This document shows, one piece after another, positions 9,914 through 21,734 of a stretch of DNA of 64,000 bases. The position numbers and the translations under genes are program-made. The number at the start of each line of letters is the position of its first letter. The first letter of the stretch is position 1. The DNA is from Apophysomyces variabilis (lineage: Eukaryota; Mucoromycota; Mucoromycetes; Mucorales; Mucoraceae): positions 122,795 to 186,794 of the forward strand of contig MZZL01000406.1 of the NCBI GenBank assembly GCA_002749535.1, given 5' to 3'. Below the pieces are notes generated by a model. It was given only the letters and a program-made list of their open reading frames with translations. It made no database searches and was not told where the DNA came from.

Positions 9914-12218
9914 ACAGACCAACCAAAATACTAATTTTTCCCTAAAACTACCGTTTTTTGTCACCGTAATCACTTTTAACTCTGCTTATTTGGCAGCCCG
10001 TGTCAAAGACCGGGTCTTGTGATAGTTGCAGTTGATGATCATGAACCTTACTGGGTTTTTGGGACGCAATATGCATAGCTTATCAAATGTTTTCTGTTGA
10101 AGATCACAGCAAGTTGACAACAGCTGGCAATGAACTATACTTGCTGTCATAAGAAAGCACCGTTGGCTTTTGCTTTCTAATTGAATGCTTATATGGATCC
10201 AGCCCTGGTTTCTACGAGGTAGCTTGTTGTCAACCTATCCGAAGACCTAACGTTTTGTTGGTATGAAAAGCTTCTTTATTGCTTTCCTGTACCAAAGTCC
10301 ACATCCATTAATGTACACATACGTACAAATCAATGGAAAAGTCTGCATCATCGTCACCCTCTCCCAACTTTGCACCGTGAAGGATCACCATGTACATTCA
10401 GCGAAATGTCTTTGTTTCAGGAATGGAAAAACTGATAAATGCCATTGTCATACAACACGTATGTACTTGCAGGGAAGACGCTTTATCTCAGTGACCTCAC
10501 AAAGTTCGAAATATCAGACAAATATATCTTCTTCAGGACAGCTGTTGAACCTATCTTTTCATTTCGAACAACAAACCATTGCCACAGTGATGGGTATACT
10601 AGCGGCGAGATTTTTTATATCGCAAGCTGACAGGCTCTTTTTTACTACTGACAATTTACTTTATTTTCCGTTGGTGTGAAGAAAAGAAAGAGTTCCGTAT
10701 TCAGCTGGTCGCTGTTATCTGAGACGGGGTTAGGGAAATTATTGCTGGACATCCTGACGATTGCCTTGCGACAAATGACCCTGATTAGGAATAGGAGCAC
10801 TTTTGGCGTTGTCCGTGCGGCCATCTGTAGCTTCTGGCAGCTAAAGGTTAGAAGACGGCCATCGTGCAGGAAACATCTTTTGGAGATTACTCCGTTTATG
10901 CCGGTCTACGCTAAGAAATGTTAGAAAACAAGTCTTGGAGAATAATTAGGATACTTCTTTGGGGGATTAGACTTGGAGATAATGAATTTTTCAATGCAAC
11001 AAAAAGAAGAGAAGATGACACACATCCATGTCTTTTTCTTGCAATTCATCGGTGCGAAAGATTTCGGCTAAATGTATTCGAGAAGCAGTACGATCTGCAT
11101 CCCCCTTTTTTGTGTTACAACATACAAGCGAAAAAATGGATCGACGGCAATCTATCAAGGATGTTCACTTAGTTACTTTTTTATATTCCCGCTATACTTT
11201 TTTAGGAACAGGTGTTCTTTTGTCTCGACCCTTGGAGAGAGGAATGTGAAACCAGGTCAACCCTTTTCTGTCTTTTCCCTTTCTACCAGCCAAAGTTTAT
11301 TGTCAGTCCCGTTTCGTTGGCAAAACCTGTTATAGAGTAGAAATAACAAAAGACTTTCTCTCTTTTGAGGCTTGGATTCAGTAGTTTTTGTTCTTTACCT
11401 TTAGAAGAAAAGTCCATTGCCGAGCCCACCATCATTTTCTATCGGAGTCGGGGATACAAACTATGTATTGCAATCGATTGAGAAACGACTGACTTTTTTT
11501 ATGGAAGGTCAAGTGAACCGTATGAAAGAAAGAATGACGCAGATGTTGTTAAAATGATGAATGCCAAGTTTTTCCTTTTTGTATCGATTCTGTTGCTTTG
11601 GCTTAAACAAGGTGATTAATATAGGGTAAGATTGTTCTACTTTGATACTTTGACCCAAGTGCATCACAATGTGGAACCATGGGGAATCCCTCAATTTTTC
11701 CTAGTTAAGTGACCGCAAAAAAAAAAGAAATTTCCAGATGAGGGATGAACAATAGCTTATCGATCTGGAAAAAAGAAAAAGAGAAAAAAAAAAGAATTAT
11801 TGACTATGTAGCCTTTTTTTGATGTATACCAGTTATTGTTATTCTATGTCCAATCGTCCTATGAACAATAAGTAATAGTAAAAGACAAAAATAGATCCTT
11901 GTTATTAGAAAGCCTTTTAGTCCTATTAACTGGGCATACGCATGTGGAGTGGTGTTGGGGGGGGAAGAGGGTGAGTGCAAGTGAGTAGTTAAGTGTACAA
12001 AGCAAAGTCGATCCGTTCGAACTAGGTCCATTTCGCTCTCTGGCTCTCTGTCCCCCCTTTTTTCTTTGCGGTGTTACATTTAGGGTGGACCAATCATCAC
12101 TTATTTATAGACGTGGGATCTGCAGCTATTAAAAATGAAAGAGAGAGAAAAAATTATTAGCTTTACCTGGTGTTTCTCTTTTCCTTTCTCTTCTCTTCTT
12201 CTTCTTCCCTTCCTTTTC
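9914..12218. other. Long intergenic region, no supported gene
   Basis: Several overlapping frames of 60-140 codons occur between 10263 and 11335, but none shows a motif, biased codon use or splice-consistent partner, so I reject them. Long A-tracts lie near 11720-11800. The 3' part (about 12000-12218) is C/T-rich and contains a TATTTATAG element at 12103, a plausible promoter for the glycosyltransferase gene. 2.3 kb without a gene is unusual for this compact region. Confidence 0.45.
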
Positions 12219-13665
<1,447 letters not shown>

Positions 13666-14295
13666 TATAACATCTTTCACTTTTCCCCCCTCTTCCCTTT
13701 TGTTGTTCTCTTTTTGCTTTCTTTCATTATTTGTATTTTTCTTCTCTTTGTTAATCATTACATCCTGTTTTACGTTCATACAAAAGAAATACATAAACTT
13801 ACACATACTGGCCCTCCTGCGCCATTTAGATCACCTGTGCCCTGAAATCCCCTCAAACAACACTTTGCTTATTTCGAGTTCCTGCAGCAATGATTGGCTG
13901 GCAGTACCTCGTTCCCACAATGCGGGGTTGCCGAGCATGGCCGCCTAGCTATGCAAGTCGATCAAATGACTGTTCCATGCTTTATCTTTGGAACCCAAAT
14001 TCATTGGGGAATGGCCGTTGCCTATGCAGCGAACAGGCATCGCATGCATTATTTCACAAAGAAGGAATAAAGTCAACAAAGGCAAGCAGGAAAAGCGAAA
14101 AATGAATTTTGACATTCGTATTGGAACTGACAAATGGAGTATCAACACCGAAAAAAAAAATCCTCCTTTTGTGTAATACCGCTGACTGTGAGGAATCGCC
14201 GGAGTCTAATTTCGTCCGCTTGTAAAAGTGCATTAAAGGATCGGTGCAGTGTGGGGTTCTTTGCTAGTTTCGTTCAAAAAAAATATCGTTCTGTC
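13666..14295. other. Intergenic, no gene seen
   Basis: The stretch is T/C-rich just after the glycosyltransferase stop, then of ordinary composition. Short frames of 60-80 codons overlap each other on both strands and show no motif. The last bases are the leader of the acyl-CoA dehydrogenase gene. Confidence 0.5.
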
Positions 14296-15879
14296 ATGGC
14301 AACCAATTCCATTATTGACATTACTACCCTCTCTCCTAAATTTCAAGACCTTTATGCCAAGGCAAAGGCATTTGTTGAGGTAAAGAATCGCGGATTTGGA
14401 CACGTCAACAAAACATAATGTGCATTCTCATGAACATGGTTAGAATGATTGTATTCCAGCAGAAAAGACCTACGCTATTCAACTAGGTCAGGGTGAACAG
14501 CGATGGAAGGTAAAAACAAAATGCAAAAGGAAATTGATTGTCTTTGAGAGGATGTCCTGAACAATATGATCCCTAGAGCGCTCCTCCAGTAATTGAAGAG
14601 CTCAAGGCTAAGGCACGGTCACTTGGTTTATGGAATCTTTTTCTGGGCAAGGAGTATCCGGAAGGCGCTGGATTGACCAACTTGGAATACTCTCTCATTG
14701 CGGAGCTTACTGGACGATCCCCCAGAATTGCACCAGAAGCTATGAATTGCTCGGCGCCTGATACTGGAAACATGGAGGTCTTTGCCAAGTATGGAACCGA
14801 AGCGCAAAAAAAGCGTTGGCTTGAGCCTCTTCTCCAAGGAAAAATTCGGTCGGCTTTTGCCATGACCGAGCCGGCCGTAGCTTCTTCGGATGCTACCAAT
14901 ATTGAAACCAACATTCGCAGGGAAGGCAATCAGTATGTCATCAATGGTCGTAAATGGTGGATTTCTGGCGCCGGTCATCCTCACTGTGCCGTTTATCTTG
15001 TGATGGGAAAGAGTGATGCGGGCAATGCGAATAAACACAGACAACAAAGTCTTGTCATTGTTCCAGCCGATACTCCTGGTATCACGGTCGTGCGCCCAAT
15101 GAAGGTGTTCGGATTTGATGACGCACCTGAAGGTCATTGCGAAATCATATTCAAGGATGTGCGTGTGCCTGTCGAAAATATCGTCCTAGGAGAAGGCCGT
15201 GGATTCGAAGTGATCCAGGGCCGTCTTGGTCCTGGACGTATTCACCATTGGTAAGCGTAAAACGACTCTAGAGACGAAGAAGACAAGCTAATGTCCGCTT
15301 TCACTCTATACAAAGCATGCGTTGCATTGGTATGGCAGAACGAGGCCTGGATCTCATGCTCGCACGCGTTACAGATCCTTCTCGTCGTACATTTGGCAAG
15401 AGTTTGGCAGAACATGGCACAGTGGTCGTCGACATCGCTACCTCTCGTGTGGAGATAGATCAAGCTAGGTTCTTGGTTTTGAACGCTGCTAAAAAGATTG
15501 ATGAAGCCAAGGCAAAGGGTGCGATGAAAGAAATCGGTATGGCCAAGGTAAAGATGAAACACACACAACATAATAAGACTGGGCTTGCCAAACGAATATT
15601 GACCACACACTGTCCTTTCAGATCGTTGCACCCAACATGCTATTGCGTGTATTGGATAGAGCCATTCAAGCTCATGGTGCTGCTGGCTTATCGCAAGATA
15701 CGCCACTTGCCGAATTTTACGCATCCGCGCGGACCCTTCGTTTCGCAGATGGACCAGACGAAGTCCATCTTAACCAACTTGGAAAGATCGAATTACGCCG
15801 TGCAAAAGAAGTAACCGAAAAAATGAAGGCGCAAAAGGACAGAGGGGATCGTCTGGCAGCGGGCATGGCAAAACTCTAG
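14296..15879 (+). CDS. Acyl-CoA dehydrogenase, ACAD10/11-type
   Basis: FAD-dependent alpha,beta-dehydrogenation of acyl-CoA in fatty-acid breakdown (peroxisomal or mitochondrial). Exons 14296-14379, 14444-14509, 14577-15250, 15316-15547, 15622-15879 give about 437 residues. The order is standard: an N-terminal helical domain ([25 protein letters not shown]), a middle beta domain with the flavin-binding [16 protein letters not shown] stretch and [10 protein letters not shown], then the C-terminal helical domain ([36 protein letters not shown]). The N-terminal aminoglycoside-phosphotransferase-like domain of animal ACAD10/11 is absent, as in other fungal members. The last residues AKL resemble a C-terminal peroxisomal targeting signal (PTS1-like; the canonical form is SKL), which favours a peroxisomal location. 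Confidence 0.93.
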
Positions 15880-16087
15880 TTTAAGTGTATTTTGCCCTCT
15901 TTTCCTTCATTTTCCCATATAGGCTGCACCATGGATTCAGGGTCCACAAAGATTGCTTACACAATCCAATAAAACCAAGCGGCGATTTTTCTGACTTTTT
16001 CTTTTTTGGTCCCCCACACTTTTTTCCCCTCTTCTCTTTTCTCTTCATACTGCGTTTATCTTAAAGAGAAAAGAATCCTATTTTTTC

Positions 16088-18619
16088 ATGTCCATTGATT
16101 CAGTCAGAAAGTCTGTCGGTCAGCTTCTTCTCTGTGGTTTCGATGGAACCACGCCGTCTCCTGGAATTATAAAACTAATTCAGCATTACCATGTTGGCGG
16201 AATCATCTTGTTTTCTCGCAACATTGAGACAGCAGAACAGGTGAAGACCCTTACGCAAGACTTACAAAGAATAGCCAAAGAAGCTGGCCATACTCGACCC
16301 TTATTAATTGCTGTTGATCAAGAAAATGGAGTCGTACAGCGATTAAACCAGAGTGGTACTTTTCAGCCAGGCAGCATGGCTTTGGGTGCACTGGGATCCT
16401 CCCTTCTAGCAGGTCAAGTTGCCCATGCGACAGCTCAGGAACTACGAGCGCTCGGTATCAATTGGAATCTGGCTCCCGTGGTGGATGTGAACAACAACCC
16501 CTTGAATCCAGTGATTGGCGTGCGCTCTTTCGCCGAGAATCCTGTGACAGTGGGTAGCCTAGCCATGGCGCAAGTGGAAGCGTACCATCGGAGCGGACTT
16601 GCGACAGCGCTCAAGCATTTCCCAGGCCATGGCGACACAGCCACTGACTCCCATTTGAGTGTACCCGTTATCACAAAAACCATAGAGGAATTGGAAAAAG
16701 TAGAACTGGTCCCATTTCGACAGGCCATGGCTGCCAAAGGAGACGCTTACCCGTCCACCGTCATGGTAGGTCATATGGTGTTGCCAAAGATCACGGATCA
16801 GATCGCGTGTCTATCGGCAGAGGTTGTACAAAATGTTTTGCGCCGTCGTCTACGTTACGATGGAGTTGTTGTCACGGATTGTCTTGAGATGGATGCCGTC
16901 AAGGAGACGGTAGGTGTACCAAAAGCGGCTGTACAGGCTCTTCAAGCTGGCGTGGATATTCTCGACATTTCTCATACTTACGACAGCCAAAAAGCTGCAT
17001 TGGATGCGATCTATAGAGCGTTGGATGAAAAGGTCCTCTCAGCTTCTGCCGTCGAGGCATCCTTAAATCGCGTGGCTGCCCTCAAAGACCGATTTCTGTC
17101 CTGGGAACACACTTTCTGCTCTGATCCCGTCGCCAAGGAAGATTGTCTTATATTAAGTAAGCAGCTGTACGAGCGTGTGCCAACGGTGGTTCACAATCGT
17201 GCCAATACCTTGCCCTTGAATACCAAACCGGATATCCTCTTTCTGGCCGCCCATGTACCAATGACTTTGGCTATTGATACCGATGAGGAACCTTTTAAAC
17301 CCATGTATGAGTCTCTCCGCAAGCGAGGCAATGTGCGCTACATTGTATTTGATCAGCATACGGCTGATCTGTCAGAGCAAATTCGCAAAGCCGCTTATGT
17401 GGTGATAGGAACAGCCAATGCAAACCTTCATCCATTTCAAGTTGATATGGTTCGATTGGCTCATAAACTGGCTGCCAAACTGATTGTAGTCTCTGTGATC
17501 AATCCCTATGATCTCATGGCTTTTCCTGAAATTGATACCTATGTTGTCACCTATGAATGCTCGCCACCAGCCTTAGAAGCCGCAGTGCAAACTTTATTTG
17601 GTGAGGTCACGCCATCCAGTCGACTGCCTGTCACTATACCCAATGTGGATGTTTCCCAGACAGTGTGGGAGGTGGAGGAATACAACGAGAGCGATTTGGA
17701 AAAGGTCAGCCGACTATGGCAGTTGAATTTTGGCACCCACCTACCTTTGCCAGCTGAGAAAATCGAGCACGTCTTGGCGCGGGCACGGCAGCCGAGCCAT
17801 TTTGTTGTGCGGGGCAAGTCTAGTGCACAAGTGGTTGGCTTTGCAGCAACCAATATTGAGCGAGAATATACACAGGAACACGTTGGGCAGTTGATGTTGC
17901 TGATGGTTGATCCAACCATGCAATGTCAAGGCATCGGCACTAGTTTGCATGAACATGTATTGGATTATTTCCGCCGTATGGGCGTAGATCGGTTGATGCT
18001 TGGGTCGACTTATCCGCGCTTCTTTCCGGGCGTCCCTCATGATCAACCAACTGCGCAGGAGTTTTTCAAGCGCCGCGGCTGGCGTTTGAATAGCAGCGTT
18101 GTATGGGATCTGATCGGTGATCTGGAAAACTATGAGACACCTTCATCGATTCGAGACCGTTTGGCTAAGCAAAAGGTTTGGTTTGGTAGAATAAAACCCA
18201 ATGAACTCTGGGAGCTCTATGGGTTTGTCCAGCGCTATTTCCCGTTTTGGCTATCGACATATCAGCACCATGCCGAACTAGGCGATTTTCAAGACTTGAT
18301 TGTGGCGCGAGAAGGAGACGAGCATGGCAAGCTTCTGGCCAGTCTCATTCTATATACCACCTTTGTTTCGCATGAAAAGCGTAGTGACTTGATCTGGACA
18401 CTCCCTGGTTTAACGAATCACAGGAGCGGCGGTATGGCTTGTGTCGGCGTTGCTAGCGAAGAGCGTGGTCGTGGACTAGGTTTAGGCATTGTAGCCTATG
18501 CTAATGAGACATTGAAACGTCGCGGGGTCCTAAAATCCTATGTAGACTGGGTGGAATTGATCGATTTCTATCGTCGGACAGGCTATGAAACATGGCTAAG
18601 TTATCATACCAGTCTTTAA
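16088..18619 (+). CDS. GH3 beta-N-acetylglucosaminidase fused to two GNAT domains
   Basis: Single exon, 843 residues. Residues ~1-340 form a NagZ-type GH3 barrel: KHFPGHGDT at 176-184, the Asp-His acid/base dyad in DSH (187-189), and the presumed nucleophile Asp264 in VVTDCLEMDA. Residues ~350-540 resemble the GH3 second domain. Residues ~560-690 and ~700-843 each look like a GCN5-related N-acetyltransferase fold, with acetyl-CoA-loop motifs QCQGIG and RGRGLG. Such a GH3-GNAT protein has been described from Rhizomucor miehei, where the GNAT part acts on glucosamine. The natural role is probably processing of GlcNAc from chitin or other amino-sugar polymers. The lack of introns, when every neighbour is intron-rich, and the bacterial look of the GH3 half suggest ancient acquisition from bacteria. 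No signal peptide is seen, so it is probably intracellular. Confidence 0.93.
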   Translation: MSIDSVRKSVGQLLLCGFDGTTPSPGIIKLIQHYHVGGIILFSRNIETAEQVKTLTQDLQRIAKEAGHTRPLLIAVDQENGVVQRLNQSGTFQPGSMALGALGSSLLAGQVAHATAQELRALGINWNLAPVVDVNNNPLNPVIGVRSFAENPVTVGSLAMAQVEAYHRSGLATALKHFPGHGDTATDSHLSVPVITKTIEELEKVELVPFRQAMAAKGDAYPSTVMVGHMVLPKITDQIACLSAEVVQNVLRRRLRYDGVVVTDCLEMDAVKETVGVPKAAVQALQAGVDILDISHTYDSQKAALDAIYRALDEKVLSASAVEASLNRVAALKDRFLSWEHTFCSDPVAKEDCLILSKQLYERVPTVVHNRANTLPLNTKPDILFLAAHVPMTLAIDTDEEPFKPMYESLRKRGNVRYIVFDQHTADLSEQIRKAAYVVIGTANANLHPFQVDMVRLAHKLAAKLIVVSVINPYDLMAFPEIDTYVVTYECSPPALEAAVQTLFGEVTPSSRLPVTIPNVDVSQTVWEVEEYNESDLEKVSRLWQLNFGTHLPLPAEKIEHVLARARQPSHFVVRGKSSAQVVGFAATNIEREYTQEHVGQLMLLMVDPTMQCQGIGTSLHEHVLDYFRRMGVDRLMLGSTYPRFFPGVPHDQPTAQEFFKRRGWRLNSSVVWDLIGDLENYETPSSIRDRLAKQKVWFGRIKPNELWELYGFVQRYFPFWLSTYQHHAELGDFQDLIVAREGDEHGKLLASLILYTTFVSHEKRSDLIWTLPGLTNHRSGGMACVGVASEERGRGLGLGIVAYANETLKRRGVLKSYVDWVELIDFYRRTGYETWLSYHTSL

Positions 18620-18899
18620 GTTTTGCCTTAGACAATGAAACTAAAAAGAAGTAGAAAAGGATGTATATTGTTTATTACCTTAATGGTCATCATGTGGTAA
18701 TGTTGCAGTGTGTTTGATAGTGTCCCAATATTAGATGTTGACCCTGTATGTTTATTGTCCACGTGGGTTACAACTTTAGACAGATCACCTGAAGCCAAGC
18801 TTTTAATAGCCATTCTCCACCTATTTTTTTTTCCACTTTATTTTTTCCCCCCTTCCTCCTTTCTTTCAAAATAGACGGAAAAACCTCACTGCTTTCCTA

Positions 18900-21344
18900 A
18901 TGTCCCTTACGACTCATTCCCAACATCATGACCACTTTTATAAGCCTAATCTAACGCACCGTACAGAAGATTCCTTTCAACACAACTTCGCACCCGCAGC
19001 AGCTACGAATCGCCCCCTTCACCATCATGCCGAGGAAGACTCGGAAGTCGATACACCATTAAACCTCTCGCCACCTTCTACGCCTATACCCGTGCCCAAC
19101 AAGCTTCAACTGACCGAACAACGAGACCCACTGGCATTGCCTCCAAAAAAGGTTGTACCCACCCCCAAACGCTCGTTTACCATGTCCGTCGTGCCCGATA
19201 GCACACCTGTATCAAGAAACACAGTGACCTTTGACGAAATTGAAGAAGAAGAAGAAGAAGACAAAGATAGAGTCTCGTCATTACCTGAACCTGAATCCAT
19301 GATTTCCAAAAGACATTCAACACAAAATGTCGTAGATGATATCAAGAAGAAAGAATTTCGTCCCCTTGGTCGTCATAATACGACAGGTCATAACCTACGC
19401 TCGAAAAAGCAGCAACAGGAAAAAGAGATTCGTATCTCCGAGGAATTCGAGAAGGAACTGTCTGCACGACGAAAAGCTTTCCGTCGTTTATCCCGTCGAC
19501 CAAAGGCTACTACGGACGACGAAGGCGAAGACCGGGTGCTTATGGGTACCCGGATCGGTGAAGGTCATCAAAACTATGTACTGATGTACAACATGTTGAC
19601 GGGTATCCGAATTGCAGTCGGTCGTGTGTCGGCTAAATTAGACCGGCCCTTGACAGATGATGATTTCATGGCTGCACATAAATTAGCATTTGATGTGTAA
19701 GTTTTTCTGCATCACTCGATATTCGCTTTGGTCGGGTGATATTTTTTTCCCTTTGATTCTAACAAAACCCGTAAACACGATTCTTATAGAACGGGTGATG
19801 AACTGACTCCCGGCGCCAAATATGACTTTAAGTTCAAGGATTATGCACCATGGGTCTTCCGTCATTTGCGTGAAAAATTCGGTATCGATCCTGCAGATTA
19901 TTTGGTAAATAGAACAGCAACATCCGCTGCATTCATGCCTCGAAAAAGAAAGTTTCCGTCTCGAACCTGTTTCTCTGCTTTTTGTTTTTAGATTTCCTTG
20001 ACCAGTAAATATATCCTGTCCGAGTTGGGATCTCCTGGCAAGAGTGGAAGTTTCTTTTACTATTCACGCGACTATCGATTTATCATCAAGACCATTCATC
20101 ATACGGAACATAAGTTCATGCGAAAGATTTTGAAAGAGTACCACGATGTAGGTTATAGTAAAAAAGAAACGTGTCGTAGACAACAGATGAATTTAATCTA
20201 TTTTTCACGGCAGCACGTTGTGAATAACCCGAATACGTTATTGTGTCGTTACTATGGTCTGCATCGTGTCAAGCTCCCACACGGTCGTAAAATTCATTTC
20301 GTTGTCATGAGCAACGTTTTCCCTCCCAATAAGGATGTCCATGAGACCTATGACCTCAAGGTACATTGAGACTAGCAAAAATAGGCAAGGTTGACCTGAC
20401 ATACAATATTTCGTAGGGTTCCACTGTTGGACGATTCCTTCCTGAAGAAGAAATCAAAAAGAATCCCTATGCTGTCATGAAAGACTTGAACTGGGAGAAA
20501 CGAGGTCGAAAACTCCAGCTTGGACCTCGTAAGCGAAAGTTATTCATCAGTCAACTGGTGCGCGATGTTAAGGTAAAAAAGAGACATCGATGACGAACGA
20601 TTCATGTAGCCGATGTGACTGAAACGATCAATACCTTTTTTTTTTTTTGGCGTATTAGCTCTTAATTCAGCTGAATATTATGGATTACAGTCTGCTGGTC
20701 GGAGTCCACGATTTGTTCCGCGGAAACAAGGACGGTGTCCGTGATTCCACCTTGCACTTCTTCCAGGTAAAACGAGTCATAAAAACAAACATAGATAGGT
20801 GACTTTCTGTTCCATGGTACTTACGCTTTTAATTAGCCGGACACGAAGCGGGCTGAGCGCCGAGCCACGTTGATGAAACGAAGACAGAGCAAGGCGCAAG
20901 TGTACCGTAAGGCCATTGCCCAGGCTAATCCTGATAAATTGGATGCCTCTGAACTTCCTGAAGATCCATTCGAAGAGTAAGTGAAGCCTTGATGACGAAG
21001 TGAATGCAGCTTGTTCTCATTGTTTATCCCTTTTCTTTTTTTGTAGGCGCCAGAACTGCGTGTTTTATTCAGACGAGGGTGGTTTCCAATCCACAGATGA
21101 ACAGGATCGTCCAACGACTTCATTGTATTTCATGGGTATCATCGATATCTTGACGCCTTATGACGTTAAGAAGAAATCGGAGCACTTCTTCAAATCCTTT
21201 ACCCAGGACAAGCATGCTATTTCTTCTGTCAAGCCATCGCATTATGGAGATCGTTTCATGGGATTCATGGCCAAGACATTAGAGCATAATCAAGATATTC
21301 CACAAGAGTACCAACTAAGTACCGGTAGCAAGAAGCGTCATTAA
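18900..21344 (+). CDS. MSS4: Phosphatidylinositol-4-phosphate 5-kinase
   Basis: Makes PI(4,5)P2 at the plasma membrane, controlling actin, endocytosis and wall signalling. Eight exons (18900-19696, 19790-19904, 19992-20147, 20214-20360, 20417-20572, 20659-20766, 20837-20976, 21047-21344) give about 638 residues. The first ~200 residues are low-complexity and acidic or proline-rich. The PIPK domain starts near [17 protein letters not shown]. Visible kinase features are the glycine loop [12 protein letters not shown], the catalytic Lys in [20 protein letters not shown], and [13 protein letters not shown] in the C-lobe. The segment LKGSTVGR marks a type I PIP kinase. All introns are short. There is no sign of truncation. 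Confidence 0.95.
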
Positions 21345-21734
21345 GTAGTTTTACCCTCTTTTTCATGAATATAGAAACTATCTCTTACCCCTTTTCGTTC
21401 TATTCTTTTTTCATTTGTCGTTCGAGCCCGCGTAAATGTGTCACATAAACAGTAACGTTTTCTCATTTGATCAAAAAAGATCATTTCCTCTTTCGGTATC
21501 TGATTATCTTTTCAGGAACCGATCGTCCAATCACATGAATTGATAAGCAGTTTTGCTCCGGTATCTATTCACCATTACCTCTTATCTATGGACCCGTCCG
21601 ATGCCTATTTTTTAATCTCATCTCCTGTTGGTTTCCTTCTCTTTCTCCTTCTAATTCTCTTCTGCTTCTTTCTCCACTTTCCACTCTGCACTTCCCCCCC
21701 TCTCTCTCTTTGCTTAGTCTAATATACAAGCAGA
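21345..21734. other. Intergenic / promoter of the ammonium transporter gene
   Basis: This stretch joins the PIP5K 3' end to the next start. The second half is strongly C/T-rich (21600-21720), a common feature of strong fungal promoters and leaders. No GATA cluster typical of nitrogen control is obvious. Confidence 0.45.

Noticed and set aside
10263..11335. Cluster of overlapping frames (60-138 codons) as a possible gene
   Set aside because: The frames overlap in different phases, none shows a domain, and no set of exons joins in phase.
12135..12218. Upstream start of the mannosyltransferase
   Set aside because: The extra 28 residues come from a C/T-rich leader and would add a second hydrophobic segment not typical of the family.
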